This document shows, in pieces, positions 37,746 through 47,002 of a DNA stretch of 64,000 nt. The position numbers and the translations under genes were made by a program. Source of the DNA: Methylobacterium sp. 77 (GTDB lineage: Bacteria > Pseudomonadota > Alphaproteobacteria > Rhizobiales > Beijerinckiaceae); contig NZ_KB910516.1 in the NCBI RefSeq assembly GCF_000372825.1, positions 2,016,011-2,080,010 on the forward strand, read 5' to 3'. A model generated the notes under the pieces. The model was not told the DNA's origin. It made no database searches and worked only from the letters and a program-made list of their open reading frames with translations. How positions within the stretch are numbered: the stretch's first letter is position 1; the number at the start of each line of letters is the position of its first letter.

Positions 37746-39092
37746 TCAGGCGAAGGCAGGCTGACCGCTGGTGACGGCGCGCTGGGCGACGGCCTCATCG
37801 TAGAGTTTCTGCTCGCTCTCCTTGTGGGTGAGCGAGAAGCGCACCGAGATCGCACAGAGCGACGAGATCAGCACGGCGATGCCGAGGATGAACAGGGCGC
37901 CGGGCAGGTTGCCGACCCCCTTGAGCAGGAAGCCCGCCGCCACGGCGCCGACATTGCCGCCCGCGCCGATGATGCCTGCGACGCCGCCCAGAGCCTTGCG
38001 GTCGATGAACGGTACGAGAGCGTAGGTCGCGCCGCAGGCCATGTGGGTGAACAGGCCGAAGGCCAGCATGGCGACGACGGCGAGCGTGACCGAGCCGGCA
38101 TAGGCGAAGGCCAGGAGGCCGATCCCCTCACCGACCATCAGCCCGAACAGCAGCAGGGTGCGGCCGTCGAGACCCTTGGCCCGGGCGACCCGGTCCGAGG
38201 CGATGCCGCCGAGGGCGCGCGCGAACAGGGCGAGCAGGCCGAAGCTGCCTGCCGCCAGCCCGGCCTGGGTCAGATCCAGGCTGAAGCGCTCGACGTAATA
38301 GGTCGCCGCCACCGCATGGATGAAGATCTCGACGCCGAAGCAGGCACCGTAGGTGATCGCCAGCATCCAGACCCGGTAGTTCGTCATCGCCTGCTTGAAG
38401 ACGGCCCAGCCGCCCTTCTTGCCGGAATCCACCGCGACGCCACGGGCGCGCAGTTCCATGATGTTGCCCTCGGGCGTGTCCTGCGTGAACCGGTAGTAGA
38501 GGAACGCGACGATCAGCATCATCACGCCGGGCACGAGCATCGACAGGCGCCAGCCCATCGTCTTCTCGACGCCGATGCTGACGAGGGCCGCGAGGATGAG
38601 CGGCATGACGCTCTGTGTGACGCCGCCGCCGGCATTGCCCCAGCCGCCCACCGTGGCGTTGGCGGTGCCGACCACGTTCGGCGCGAACATCACCGAGGTG
38701 TGAAACTGGGTGATGACGAAGCTCGCGCCGATTGCGCCGATGGCGAGGCGGAAGAACAGGAAGCTCTCGTAGGAATTGGCGAAGGCGATGCCCACGACCG
38801 GGATCGCGCCGAGGGTCAGGAGCGCCGTATAGGTCAGACGAGGCCCGAACCGGTCGCACATCGGCCCGATCAGCAGGCGCACCAGGATGGTGATGCCCAC
38901 GGCGGCGATGTTGATGTTGTAGACCTGATCGTTGGTGAGGTGGAACTCGCCCTTGATGACCGGCATCAGCGGCGCGACGGCGAACCAGGCGAAGAAGCAG
39001 ACGAAGAAGGCGAGCCACGTGATGTGGAAGGCCCGCATCTGCGGCGTGGCCAGACTGAAGAGATCGATTCGGGTGGCTTTTTGGGAGTGCAT
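37746..39092 (-). CDS. NarK/NrtP-type nitrate/nitrite MFS transporter
   Basis: This 448-residue carrier has twelve hydrophobic segments. The two nitrate-signature glycine motifs are visible, GGWGNAGGGVTQ in helix 5 and IIGAGGNVGAVAAGF in helix 11. MCDRFGPRLTY is the MFS loop 2-3 motif. It should import nitrate or exchange nitrite. No nitrate reductase gene is adjacent. A sigma-54-like promoter lies 161-177 bases upstream, which fits nitrogen control. Confidence 0.88.
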   Translation of the reverse strand: MHSQKATRIDLFSLATPQMRAFHITWLAFFVCFFAWFAVAPLMPVIKGEFHLTNDQVYNINIAAVGITILVRLLIGPMCDRFGPRLTYTALLTLGAIPVVGIAFANSYESFLFFRLAIGAIGASFVITQFHTSVMFAPNVVGTANATVGGWGNAGGGVTQSVMPLILAALVSIGVEKTMGWRLSMLVPGVMMLIVAFLYYRFTQDTPEGNIMELRARGVAVDSGKKGGWAVFKQAMTNYRVWMLAITYGACFGVEIFIHAVAATYYVERFSLDLTQAGLAAGSFGLLALFARALGGIASDRVARAKGLDGRTLLLFGLMVGEGIGLLAFAYAGSVTLAVVAMLAFGLFTHMACGATYALVPFIDRKALGGVAGIIGAGGNVGAVAAGFLLKGVGNLPGALFILGIAVLISSLCAISVRFSLTHKESEQKLYDEAVAQRAVTSGQPAFA

Positions 39093-39252
39093 TCGAAGAG
39101 GCTCCAGGCGATCGGATTTCTCCCGGCACTCCTCGCGAGTGGCCCCCGTCGCGCGGGGTGGGGAGAGACTGGTCGCTCACGCCACAGTGAGCACGAGGCG
39201 CCTGTCGTCCGAGGCGTCTCTCGCGGGCGCCGTTGCCCACGGGGGGCGCTGT

Positions 39253-39269
39253 TGCATTGCACATGCCAA
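39253..39269 (-). promoter_or_regulatory. sigma-54-type promoter of the nitrate transporter
   Basis: On the minus strand the bases read TTGGCATGTGCAATGCA, with GG and GC separated by exactly ten bases. The consensus TTGGCAC-N5-TTGCW is matched except at two positions. Transcription would begin about 39242, giving a ~150-base leader before the transporter ATG. Confidence 0.55.
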
Positions 39270-39316
39270 CTGGAACGCTTCTGGAAACGCGGCCCCTCCG
39301 ACGGTCATCGCGCCCT

Positions 39317-39335
39317 GTGCCGGGCGTTTCGGCAC
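39317..39335. promoter_or_regulatory. inverted repeat GTGCCG-N7-CGGCAC upstream of the sigma-54-type promoter
   Basis: Perfect 6-base arms separated by seven bases lie about 50-70 bases upstream of the -24 element. This is where an enhancer-binding protein such as NtrC could act, though the arms are not the classical GCACC/GGTGC. Confidence 0.3.
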
Positions 39336-39515
39336 GCGGGCCCGAAGCCGATCGCTTCTCGTCGGCATGCCTCTCCGATGGTCGCCTGCGCAGTCGATAG
39401 CCTCAAAGATGCTCTGTTTTCAGTCACGGCGCTTAATTAGGCAGTGGCGCTCGCGGGTCGTTGGCCGACAGGTGGCGCTTGCCGTGCGCCCGTGGGGCTG
39501 GCATCACCCGCCGCC

Positions 39516-40364
39516 ATGAACGACACGCAATCTTCCGGCATCCGGCCTTTCGGCACCTACGCGCCCAAGGGGCTCGTGGCACGCATCACCGAGCGCACGG
39601 TGAACCTGTCAGGCCGAAGCTGGGCGGGGCGACGCCTCGGCTTCTTCCTGCGCCGGCTCGCGATCACGATGCTGCACGGACAGCCCCTCGACGTGGAGCG
39701 GTTCGGTGCGCGGATGCGGCTGCACCCCTACAACAACAATTGCGAGAAGAAGGTGCTGTTCACGCCGCAATTCTTCGATCCCGAGGAGCGTGCGCTGCTG
39801 CGGTCGCGGCTGGAGCCGGGCTGCACCTTCCTCGATATCGGGGCGAATATCGGCGCCTACGCCCTGTCCGTCGCCGCTTTCGCCGGCCCTCGTGCCCGCA
39901 TCCTCGCCGTCGAGCCGCAGCCGGATGTGTTCGACCGTCTGACCTACAACATCGCGCAGAACCCGTTCGGCACGGTGAAGGCGGTGGCCTGCGCGGTAGC
40001 CGACAAGGCCGGCGAACTGACACTGTTCGTGGACCCGCGCAACCGCGGCGAATCGAGCCTGAAGATCGTCGGGACCAATGAGGGCGCGCAGATCCGCGTT
40101 CCGGCGGTGACGTTGCTCGGCCTCGCGCAGGGCGAGGGCATCACCCGGATCGATGCGATCAAGCTCGATGTCGAGGGTGCCGAAGACCTGATCCTGGAGC
40201 CGTTCCTGCGGGAAGCCCCGGTCTCTCTCCATCCGCGCCTCCTCGTCATCGAGGACGGCACCGCGCAATGGCAGATCGATCTCGTCGGCCTCCTCGAGGC
40301 GCGAGGCTACCGCCAGATCGCCCGCACGCGCCTGAACCTGATCTTCGAGCGGAACGGCGACTGA
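39516..40364 (+). CDS. FkbM-family methyltransferase
   Basis: A 282-residue SAM-dependent methyltransferase: the motif TFLDIGANIGAYALSVAA binds SAM, and AVEPQPDVFDRLTYNIAQNP and IKLDVEGAEDLILEPFL are typical FkbM segments. The start MNDTQSSGIRPF follows an AT-richer promoter region; the longer in-frame region was rejected. FkbM members methylate hydroxyl groups on sugars, lipids or polyketides. No glycan cluster is adjacent, so the substrate is open. Confidence 0.85.
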   Translation: MNDTQSSGIRPFGTYAPKGLVARITERTVNLSGRSWAGRRLGFFLRRLAITMLHGQPLDVERFGARMRLHPYNNNCEKKVLFTPQFFDPEERALLRSRLEPGCTFLDIGANIGAYALSVAAFAGPRARILAVEPQPDVFDRLTYNIAQNPFGTVKAVACAVADKAGELTLFVDPRNRGESSLKIVGTNEGAQIRVPAVTLLGLAQGEGITRIDAIKLDVEGAEDLILEPFLREAPVSLHPRLLVIEDGTAQWQIDLVGLLEARGYRQIARTRLNLIFERNGD

Positions 40365-40452
40365 GGGCGCCCGTCGGGTCGCCGGACCCGGCCGAGCATG
40401 TCAGGATGCGCCGATGGATGGTGGAGCCCATCCATCGGCTGAACCTGCCCGT

Positions 40453-41985
40453 TCAGAGCGGGATGTTGTCGTGCTTCTTCCAGGGCTGCTCCATCTCCTT
40501 GGTGCGCAGCATGCCCAGCGCCCGGGCGATGCGTTTGCGCGTCGAGTGGGGCATGATCACCTCGTCGATGTAGCCGCGCTCGGCCGCCACGAAGGGCGAG
40601 AGGAAGCGGTCCTCGTATTCGGAGGTCCGCGCCGCGATCTTGTCGCTGTCGCCGATCTCGCTGCGGAAGATGATCTCCACCGCGCCCTTGGCGCCCATCA
40701 CGGCGATCTGCGCGGTGGGCCAGGCGTAGTTGAGGTCGGCGCCCACATGCTTGGAGGCCATCACGTCGTAGGCGCCGCCGAAGGCCTTGCGGGTGATGAT
40801 GGTGACCAGCGGCACCGTCGCCTGGCTGTAGGCGAAGAGCAGCTTGGCGCCGTGCTTGATCAGGCCGCCGTACTCTTGGGCGGTGCCCGGCAGGAAGCCC
40901 GGCACGTCGACGAAGGTCACGATCGGGATCGAGAACGCGTCGCAGAAGCGCACGAAGCGGGCGGCCTTGCGCGAGGCGTCCGAGTCGAGAACGCCGGCCA
41001 GCACCATCGGCTGGTTGGCGACGAAGCCGACGGTGCGACCTTCGATGCGCCCGAACCCGGTGATGATGTTGCGGGCATAGGTCGACTGGATCTCGAAGAA
41101 ATCGCCCTCGTCGGCGACCCGGCGGATCAGCTCGCCCATGTCGTAGGGCTTGTTCGGGTTGTCCGGGATCAGGGTATCGAGGGATTTGTCGAGACGGAGC
41201 GGGTCGTCGAAGCTCTCGATCTCCGGCACGCCGTCGATGTTGTTGGCGGGCAGGAAGTCGACGAGGCGGCGAATCTGGAGGAGCGCCTCGACGTCGTTCT
41301 CGAACGAGCCGTCTGCGATGGAGGATTTCGTGGTGTGGACCTTGGCGCCGCCGAGTTCCTCGGCCGTCACCACCTCGTTGGTCACGGTCTTCACCACGTC
41401 GGGGCCGGTCACGAACATGTAGCTCGTGTCGCGGACCATGAAGATGAAGTCGGTCATGGCCGGCGAGTAGACGTCGCCGCCGGCGCAGGGGCCCATGATG
41501 ACCGAGATCTGCGGGATGACGCCGGAGGCGGCGACGTTGCGGCGGAACACTTCGCCGTAGCCGCCGAGCGCCGCGACGCCCTCCTGGATGCGGGCGCCGC
41601 CGGCATCGAAGATGCCGATGATCGGGGCGCGCATCTTCAGCGCCATGTCCTGGACCTTGACGATCTTGGCCGCGTGCGTCTCGGAAAGCGAGCCGCCGAA
41701 CACCGTGAAGTCCTTGGAGAACAGGAAGACGGTGCGGCCGTTGATGGTGCCCCAGCCGGTGATCACGCCGTCGCCGGGGATCTTCTGCTTCTCCATCCCG
41801 AAATCGGTCGAGCGATGCTGCACGAACATGTCGAATTCCTCGAACGACCCATGGTCGAGAAGGAGTTCGATACGCTCGCGCGCCGTCAGCTTGCCGCGCT
41901 TGTGCTGGGCCGTGACGCGGTTCTCGCCGCCGCCGAGGCGGGCCTGGGCGCGCCGCTCTTCCAGCTTCTCGAGAATATCCTTCAT
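40453..41985 (-). CDS. pccB: propionyl-CoA carboxylase beta subunit
   Basis: This 510-residue carboxyltransferase moves CO2 from biotin to propionyl-CoA, yielding methylmalonyl-CoA. Typical segments are [32 protein letters not shown], the second-half [17 protein letters not shown] and [18 protein letters not shown], and the end [16 protein letters not shown]. In methylotrophs, this step belongs to the ethylmalonyl-CoA/propionyl-CoA route. The biotin-carrying alpha subunit is not in the window. Confidence 0.94.
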   Translation of the reverse strand: MKDILEKLEERRAQARLGGGENRVTAQHKRGKLTARERIELLLDHGSFEEFDMFVQHRSTDFGMEKQKIPGDGVITGWGTINGRTVFLFSKDFTVFGGSLSETHAAKIVKVQDMALKMRAPIIGIFDAGGARIQEGVAALGGYGEVFRRNVAASGVIPQISVIMGPCAGGDVYSPAMTDFIFMVRDTSYMFVTGPDVVKTVTNEVVTAEELGGAKVHTTKSSIADGSFENDVEALLQIRRLVDFLPANNIDGVPEIESFDDPLRLDKSLDTLIPDNPNKPYDMGELIRRVADEGDFFEIQSTYARNIITGFGRIEGRTVGFVANQPMVLAGVLDSDASRKAARFVRFCDAFSIPIVTFVDVPGFLPGTAQEYGGLIKHGAKLLFAYSQATVPLVTIITRKAFGGAYDVMASKHVGADLNYAWPTAQIAVMGAKGAVEIIFRSEIGDSDKIAARTSEYEDRFLSPFVAAERGYIDEVIMPHSTRKRIARALGMLRTKEMEQPWKKHDNIPL

Positions 41986-42100
41986 GCGCGGTGAGCCTTG
42001 AGATGGGTGCGAGGAGACGGGCCGTGCCGCATGTCGCGACGAGGCTTGGCGGTAAACTTCAAACGCGCCTTAGCACGGAGGACAGGCAGCGAAAATGGAT

Positions 42101-42895
42101 TTAAAGGACAAGCTTTGCCAGCGTTGCCGCCGCCTCGAACTCGTGCTTGCGCAAGACGTGCCGGGCTTCCGCCTCGGCGTCGCTTCCCCAGACGCTGGCC
42201 TGATAGGCCTCGTCCACATGCGCGGCTGTCCAGGCTTCCTGCGGGGTGAGGCGGCCATGCAGGGTGGCGAGCGCGATGAGGAGCGAGCCCGTCAGCGTGG
42301 TCATCGTGTGGAGCGCGGCCAGCCGGAACGGACCATCGACGGCCGCGATCGCGCTGCGGAGCGCGGCCACGGACGGTTCGGGCTGGGTGACGTGCATCAC
42401 GCCCTCGCTGAGGATGAGGCGCGCACCCAGCGTCTCGCGGGCCCAGTCGAGCAAAGGGTCCCAGGCGCGCGCCTGATCGGCCACGAGGCGTTCGGGATCG
42501 GCGGCTCTGTAGGCCACGAGATCCGTGCCGGCATAGGCCGAGAGGTCGTCGATCACCGCCTCGCGGCGGGGGGCGACGCCGTCGATGGCGGTGTTGGCGA
42601 GCCGCGTCAGCGGCATGGTCGCCGGATCGATGGACGCGACCTGCGCCGCCCATTCGGCGGCCACGGCCTCGCCGAGCGCCCGCGTCGGCAGGCTCAGCGG
42701 GTTGCGGGCCGGTGTGTTGGCCGGGCGCCCGTCGAGGGTCAGGCGGAAGCCTTCATCGTTCTTGGAGAGGCCGGCCGTCTCATAGAAACGCTTCGGCAGC
42801 GCCGGGCGCGTCTGCGCGCGCACCGCCCTGTGCGGATCGTGCACGGGAGGGGCATCGGAGGCGCCGAGCCAGTCGGCGGGATCGTCGTTGCTCAT
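42101..42895 (-). CDS. ATP12-type F1-ATPase assembly chaperone
   Basis: A 264-residue protein with PALPKRFYETAGLSKNDEGF and TLDGRPANTPARNPLSLPT near its N-terminus, and LTRLANTAIDGV and AHVDEAYQASVWGSDAEA later. These are hallmarks of the Atp12 family. In mitochondria and Alphaproteobacteria Atp12 helps fold the F1 alpha subunit. It lies upstream of pccB and downstream of a HAD phosphatase, all minus strand, as in other Rhizobiales. Confidence 0.9.
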   Translation of the reverse strand: MSNDDPADWLGASDAPPVHDPHRAVRAQTRPALPKRFYETAGLSKNDEGFRLTLDGRPANTPARNPLSLPTRALGEAVAAEWAAQVASIDPATMPLTRLANTAIDGVAPRREAVIDDLSAYAGTDLVAYRAADPERLVADQARAWDPLLDWARETLGARLILSEGVMHVTQPEPSVAALRSAIAAVDGPFRLAALHTMTTLTGSLLIALATLHGRLTPQEAWTAAHVDEAYQASVWGSDAEAEARHVLRKHEFEAAATLAKLVL

Positions 42896-42952
42896 GATGG
42901 CGGGTTCTAGCGCATCGCTTCCCGGCCCGCGAGCGCCAAGCCGGGGCGAACT

Positions 42953-43651
42953 CTACTCGGGCGCGAGCCCGGCGACGATGGTGTCGCCACCGACTTCGAT
43001 GAAGGCGCCCGAGAACAGGTCGGCCAGCGCGGCGGCCGTCTCGACCACCGTCACCGCGCCCGCTCCGTACAAGGCGCCGGGCGGATGATAGCCCCAGGCG
43101 ACTCCAACCGCGGCCGCGCCGGCATTCACCGCCATGTCCATGTCGTAGGTGGTGTCGCCGATCATCACCGTGGTCTCCGGCAGGGCGCCCACTTCGGCCA
43201 TGGCCCGACGCAGCATGGTCGGGTCCGGCTTCGACGGCGCGTCGTCGGCGGTCTGGGTGGTGGCGAACACGTCGCCCCAGCCATGGCTCTCGATGAGCCG
43301 GTCGACGCCGCGCCGGGACTTGCCGGTTGCGAGCCCCAGCCGCAGGTCGTCGCGGGCGCGCAGGCGCTCGATCAGCTCTCCCATGCCGGGAAACAGCGGT
43401 TCCTCGTAGGCGGGATCGAGCCGCAAGGTGTTGAAAGCCCGCTTGTAGCTCTCCGACAGGCTCTCGATGGGCCCCTGCTCACCCACGAGGCGCCGGAAGG
43501 CCTGGGGCAACGACAATCCGACCACGGAGAGGGAGACCGCGCGCGACGGTGCCGCCATGTCATGCTCGGCGAAGGCCACGCCCTGGGCGGCGACGATGAG
43601 ATGCTGGCTGTCGACGAGCGTGCCGTCGACGTCGAAGACGACGAGCTTCAC
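42953..43651 (-). CDS. HAD-family hydrolase (phosphoglycolate phosphatase-like)
   Basis: A 232-residue HAD enzyme with motif I VVFDVDGTLVDS (nucleophile Asp7, general acid Asp9), motif II Thr/Ser in LGLATGKSRRG, and motif IV MIGDTTYDMDMAVNAGAAAVGV. A helical C1 cap lies between motifs I and II. Substrate is undefined. Its position between rluA and atp12 genes is conserved in Rhizobiales. Confidence 0.88.
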   Translation of the reverse strand: MKLVVFDVDGTLVDSQHLIVAAQGVAFAEHDMAAPSRAVSLSVVGLSLPQAFRRLVGEQGPIESLSESYKRAFNTLRLDPAYEEPLFPGMGELIERLRARDDLRLGLATGKSRRGVDRLIESHGWGDVFATTQTADDAPSKPDPTMLRRAMAEVGALPETTVMIGDTTYDMDMAVNAGAAAVGVAWGYHPPGALYGAGAVTVVETAAALADLFSGAFIEVGGDTIVAGLAPE

Positions 43652-43696
43652 GAGAGCCTTCCTCGCGGCCGGTTCACGGCCCGCATCCCTGCCGGC

Positions 43697-44080
43697 TCAC
43701 GGCTGGCGCCCCTGCGGGGATTGCTGCGCCGGGTTCTGGCCGGGCTTCGGGCGTTCGTAGCCGAGCTTGCACCGGATCAGGAAGCGCCGCCGCACGCCAC
43801 CGCGCAGGTTGCGCGCATGTGAGAGCCGATTGCAGCTGGCATAGGATCGGCGCCTGCGATCGCCCGACCGAGCCTGCGGCCCCTGCCGGCCGACGGAGGG
43901 GGGTGGAGGCGTCTGGTTCTGCGCGGCCGGCACGGTCGCCGCCTTCGGAGCGGGGATCGACTGGCTCTGTTGCGGACCCGGCACCTGTGCCGCAGCGTCG
44001 GAGGTCAGCGACGCTGATCCGAGGCACACGAACAGGCCGATGGATGCGGTACAGGCCATGGTCGCGAACGTCATCGGCAT
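43697..44080 (-). CDS. exported basic protein of unknown function
   Basis: A 127-residue protein with a signal peptide (MPMTFATMACTASIGLFVCLGSA, cleavage near DAAAQ). A Pro/Gln-rich stretch follows, then an Arg-rich region with two cysteines (SCNRLSHARNLRGGVRRRF, LIRCKLGY) and a Pro/Gln-rich tail. The frame extends upstream to 44155, but the signal peptide favours ATG 44080. I recognise no family. It interrupts the usual rluA-HAD neighbourhood. Confidence 0.5.
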   Translation of the reverse strand: MPMTFATMACTASIGLFVCLGSASLTSDAAAQVPGPQQSQSIPAPKAATVPAAQNQTPPPPSVGRQGPQARSGDRRRRSYASCNRLSHARNLRGGVRRRFLIRCKLGYERPKPGQNPAQQSPQGRQP

Positions 44081-44204
44081 GTTTTCTCGCTGCAACGGCA
44101 CATGAGGTCGACCACAAGGATAAGCCATGTCGCCTGATTGCCAAGGCGCATCCACGAGTGTTCCCCGTCGATGCGCCCCAGCGGAAGACGTCCGCGGCGG
44201 CGTG

Positions 44205-45623
44205 TCAGGCCTCCGGCGCCTCGATGATGGGGTCGTAGCGGGAGGCGTCGAAGCCGAGCAGGTTCCAGCTCTGCGCCATATGCGGCGGCAGGGGCGCGGT
44301 CACGTCCACCGGCTTGGACGTGCGCGGATGCGGGATCACGATGCGCCGGGCGAGCAGGTGCAGCCGGTTCTGGATGCCGCCGGGTAATTCCCAGTTCTCG
44401 ATGCTGAAGTATTTCGGATCGCCGACGATGGGATGCCCGATATGGGCGGCATGGGCGCGCAGCTGGTGCGTGCGCCCCGTGACCGGCTTCAGCGACAGCC
44501 AGGACAGCTTCTGCGCCGCGTTGTCCACCATCGCGTAATAGGTCAGGGCATGGGCGGCGCCGTCGTCGCCGTGCTTCGCCACCCGCATGCGGGCATCGCC
44601 GTCGGCGGGCTCGTCCTTGGCGAGGTAGGTTGAGATCCGGCCCTGCGGAACGCGCGGAACGCCGGCGGTGAGCGCCCAATAGACCTTGCGTGCGGCACGC
44701 GAGCGGAAGCTCTTGGCCAAAGTCGAGGCGGCGATCCGGGTCTTGGCCACGATGAGGCAGCCGGCGGTATCCTTGTCGAGGCGGTGAACGAGGCGCGGCT
44801 TCTGCCCGTCGGGACCGGTCAGCGCTTCCAGCAGCCCGTCCACGTGACGCACCGTGCCGGAGCCGCCCTGGACGGCGAGGCCGAAGGGCTTGTTCAGCAC
44901 CATCATGTCCGCATCCTCGTAGAGGATGAGCGAGCGCAGGTAGTCGGCGTCGTTGGCGTCGCGGGCGGGACTGCGCGGGCGTTCCGAGACGGCGTCGAGC
45001 TTCAGCGGCGGCACGCGCACGCTCATGCCGGGCAGGAGGCGGTCATTGGGTTTGGCGCGCTTGCCGTCCACCCGCAGCTCGCCCTTGCGGACGATGCTCT
45101 GGACGCGGGTGAAGGGCAGTTGCGGGAAGCGCGTGGTGAGGAAGCGGTCGATCCGCATCTCGGCCTCGTCCTCCTCGACGATCAGCGTCTGCACGCCGGA
45201 AGCGAGGGTGGCGGAGGCGGCGGCGCGCTGCTCGCGCCGGGTCGGTCCCTCGGGTGCCGGTTCCGGAGGCTTCGCGCCGGTACGACGGGGGTGCGGGGCA
45301 TCGAAGGATTTCGCCGCGACCTCGTTGCGCGGCGCACGCGTCCGTGGGGCGCGGGGAGCGACCGCCTCGTCGTCGGCCGTCGCTTCCGGCGCGTCGCCGG
45401 GGCGCCACGGCGCGCGCTTGTCGGCGTCGCCGCGCATCTGGGCCGCGCGCTGGGCCGCGTCGAGGGCGCTGGTGCGCGGGCCGGTGCCTTCACGGTCGGG
45501 CCTGCGGAACGCGCCGGGCTTGCCGGTGCGGTACGGTTTCCCGCCGCTTCCGGGCTGTCCGCCCTTGCCGGCACCGGAGCCTTTGCGTCCGGCGCTGCCG
45601 CGTGATGGTGGTCTGGTGGTCAT
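44205..45623 (-). CDS. RluA-family 23S/tRNA pseudouridine synthase with long disordered N-terminus
   Basis: A 472-residue protein. Residues 1-140 are Gly/Arg/Pro/Ala-rich and look disordered, an addition to the family core. An S4 RNA-binding domain (MRIDRFLTTRFPQLPF ... GELRVDGKRAKPNDRL) precedes the catalytic domain, with Asp283 in HRLDKDTAGCL and later LKPVTGRTHQLRAHAAHIGHP. RluC/RluD-type synthases isomerise specific uridines in 23S rRNA; which one is not determined. Confidence 0.9.
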   Translation of the reverse strand: MTTRPPSRGSAGRKGSGAGKGGQPGSGGKPYRTGKPGAFRRPDREGTGPRTSALDAAQRAAQMRGDADKRAPWRPGDAPEATADDEAVAPRAPRTRAPRNEVAAKSFDAPHPRRTGAKPPEPAPEGPTRREQRAAASATLASGVQTLIVEEDEAEMRIDRFLTTRFPQLPFTRVQSIVRKGELRVDGKRAKPNDRLLPGMSVRVPPLKLDAVSERPRSPARDANDADYLRSLILYEDADMMVLNKPFGLAVQGGSGTVRHVDGLLEALTGPDGQKPRLVHRLDKDTAGCLIVAKTRIAASTLAKSFRSRAARKVYWALTAGVPRVPQGRISTYLAKDEPADGDARMRVAKHGDDGAAHALTYYAMVDNAAQKLSWLSLKPVTGRTHQLRAHAAHIGHPIVGDPKYFSIENWELPGGIQNRLHLLARRIVIPHPRTSKPVDVTAPLPPHMAQSWNLLGFDASRYDPIIEAPEA

Positions 45624-45678
45624 CGGGTGCTCGTAACACCCTCGCCTCTCTCGGCAAAGTGCTACGAGAACGCCGATG

Positions 45679-46926
45679 TCAGGCCGCGCGGCGGCCCGCC
45701 TCGATGGTAAGGCCGGTCCCGACCGAGCCGAACGTGTCTCCGTCGACCACGCGGGCCTTGGGCACCCCCGCCACTAGGGCGGCGCGGACATGCGGCAGCC
45801 CGGTGGATCCGCCGGTGAGGAACAGGGCGTCGATGGCCTCGGCCGGCAATCCCGCCTGCTTCAGGCAACGCCCGATCCGCTCGGCGATCCGGCGCGATAG
45901 CTCCTCCGTCTGCGCCACGAGGCCGGCATGATCGAGATTGGCCGAGAGCCCCGGCTCGACCCAGCCGAGCGCCACGCCGCCATGGCCCGCATCCGAGGCG
46001 GCGATCTTGGCGCCCTCGACTTCCATCGCCAGGGAATGGCCGCGCTCGGCCTCCACCACGGTGTAGAGCCGCCCGATCAGGTCGGGCCGGCGCGCGTCGC
46101 GGCGGACTTCCTCGATCTCGCGCAGGGTCTTGGCATTGTAGAGCCGGTTGATGCTCGACCAGGTGGCGAGGTCGTGGAAATAGCCGCTCGGCACGTCGAG
46201 GTCGCCCCGGTTCATCGGGCTGCCGAGGCCGAAGAGCGGCATCACCGTGCCGAGGCTGAGCCGCCGGTCGAAATCGGTGCCGCCGATGCGCACGCCGTCA
46301 TTGGCGAGGATGTCGCCGGACCGATCCACCTTGGCATGGCGCTCGGGCGAGAGCCGGACGATCGAGAAATCGGAGGTGCCGCCGCCGATATCGGCGATGA
46401 GGGCGATCTCCTCCCGTCTCACCTGCTGCTCGTAATCGAGCGCCGCCGCGATGGGCTCGTACTGGAACGAGACATGGCGGAAGCCGATGCTCCGGGCGAT
46501 CTCGCGCAGGGCGTCCTCGGCCCTCGCATCGCCTTCGGGATCGCCGTCGACGAAATGGACCGGCCTTCCGTGGACAACGGTGTCGATGGTCGCTCCCGCC
46601 TGCGATTCGGCCCGCGTCTTCACGGCGGCGAGGTAGCGGGCGATGACGTCGCGGAAGCGGATGCGTTCGCGTCCGACCGGCGTCGTCTCCTCGAGCAGCG
46701 AGGAACCGAGCACCGATTTGAGGCTGCGCATCAGCCGTCCCGGCGTGCCCTCGACATACTCGTCCATGGCCGCACGTCCGACCAGGGGCATCCCGCCCGG
46801 CGGGAAGAAGATCGCGCTGGGGATGGTGACGTGGTCGCCCTCCAGCCGCAGCAAGGCGGGCCGCCCCTCGGTGACGAGGCCGAGTGTGGTGTTGGACGTG
46901 CCGAAATCGAGGCCGCAGGCCGCCAT
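45679..46926 (-). CDS. Hsp70-like ATPase (YegD-type, no substrate-binding domain)
   Basis: This 415-residue protein has the actin/Hsp70 ATPase fold: phosphate-1 motif GLDFGTSNTTLGLV, PSAIFFPPG, phosphate-2 IADIGGGTSDFSIV and adenosine motif LFLTGGSTGLPHVRAAL. It ends soon after, so the beta-sandwich substrate-binding domain of DnaK is absent, as in YegD. No co-chaperone is adjacent. A short GC hairpin abuts its ribosome site (46936-46949). Confidence 0.85.
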   Translation of the reverse strand: MAACGLDFGTSNTTLGLVTEGRPALLRLEGDHVTIPSAIFFPPGGMPLVGRAAMDEYVEGTPGRLMRSLKSVLGSSLLEETTPVGRERIRFRDVIARYLAAVKTRAESQAGATIDTVVHGRPVHFVDGDPEGDARAEDALREIARSIGFRHVSFQYEPIAAALDYEQQVRREEIALIADIGGGTSDFSIVRLSPERHAKVDRSGDILANDGVRIGGTDFDRRLSLGTVMPLFGLGSPMNRGDLDVPSGYFHDLATWSSINRLYNAKTLREIEEVRRDARRPDLIGRLYTVVEAERGHSLAMEVEGAKIAASDAGHGGVALGWVEPGLSANLDHAGLVAQTEELSRRIAERIGRCLKQAGLPAEAIDALFLTGGSTGLPHVRAALVAGVPKARVVDGDTFGSVGTGLTIEAGRRAA

Positions 46927-46935
46927 GAGGGTCTC

Positions 46936-46949
46936 CGGACGAAAGTCCG
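46936..46949 (-). promoter_or_regulatory. hairpin adjacent to the Hsp70-like ribosome site
   Basis: CGGAC (46936-46940) and GTCCG (46945-46949) enclose a 4-base loop. On the minus strand the mRNA reads CGGAC-UUUC-GUCCG then GAG, so the 3' arm joins the GGAG ribosome site about six bases before ATG 46926. Pairing could restrict initiation. Confidence 0.4.
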
Positions 46950-47002
46950 CTGGAATGGGGGGCCGTCGACCTACAGGCTACGCCGCCCCGGGTCCACCGG
47001 TC

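Larger units (their letters stand above)
39093..39515. other. 423-base region between narK-type gene and fkbM-type gene
   Basis: No gene was supported. It holds a sigma-54-like promoter for the minus-strand transporter, an upstream inverted repeat (39317-39335), and a 6-bp stem with a hexaloop (39175-39192) in the transporter leader. The right end is AT-richer and probably contains the fkbM-type promoter. Confidence 0.5.

Noticed and set aside
37662..39440. Plus-strand frame opposite the nitrate transporter
   Set aside because: A shadow with biased His/Asp/Glu composition; the minus-strand transporter is clearly real.
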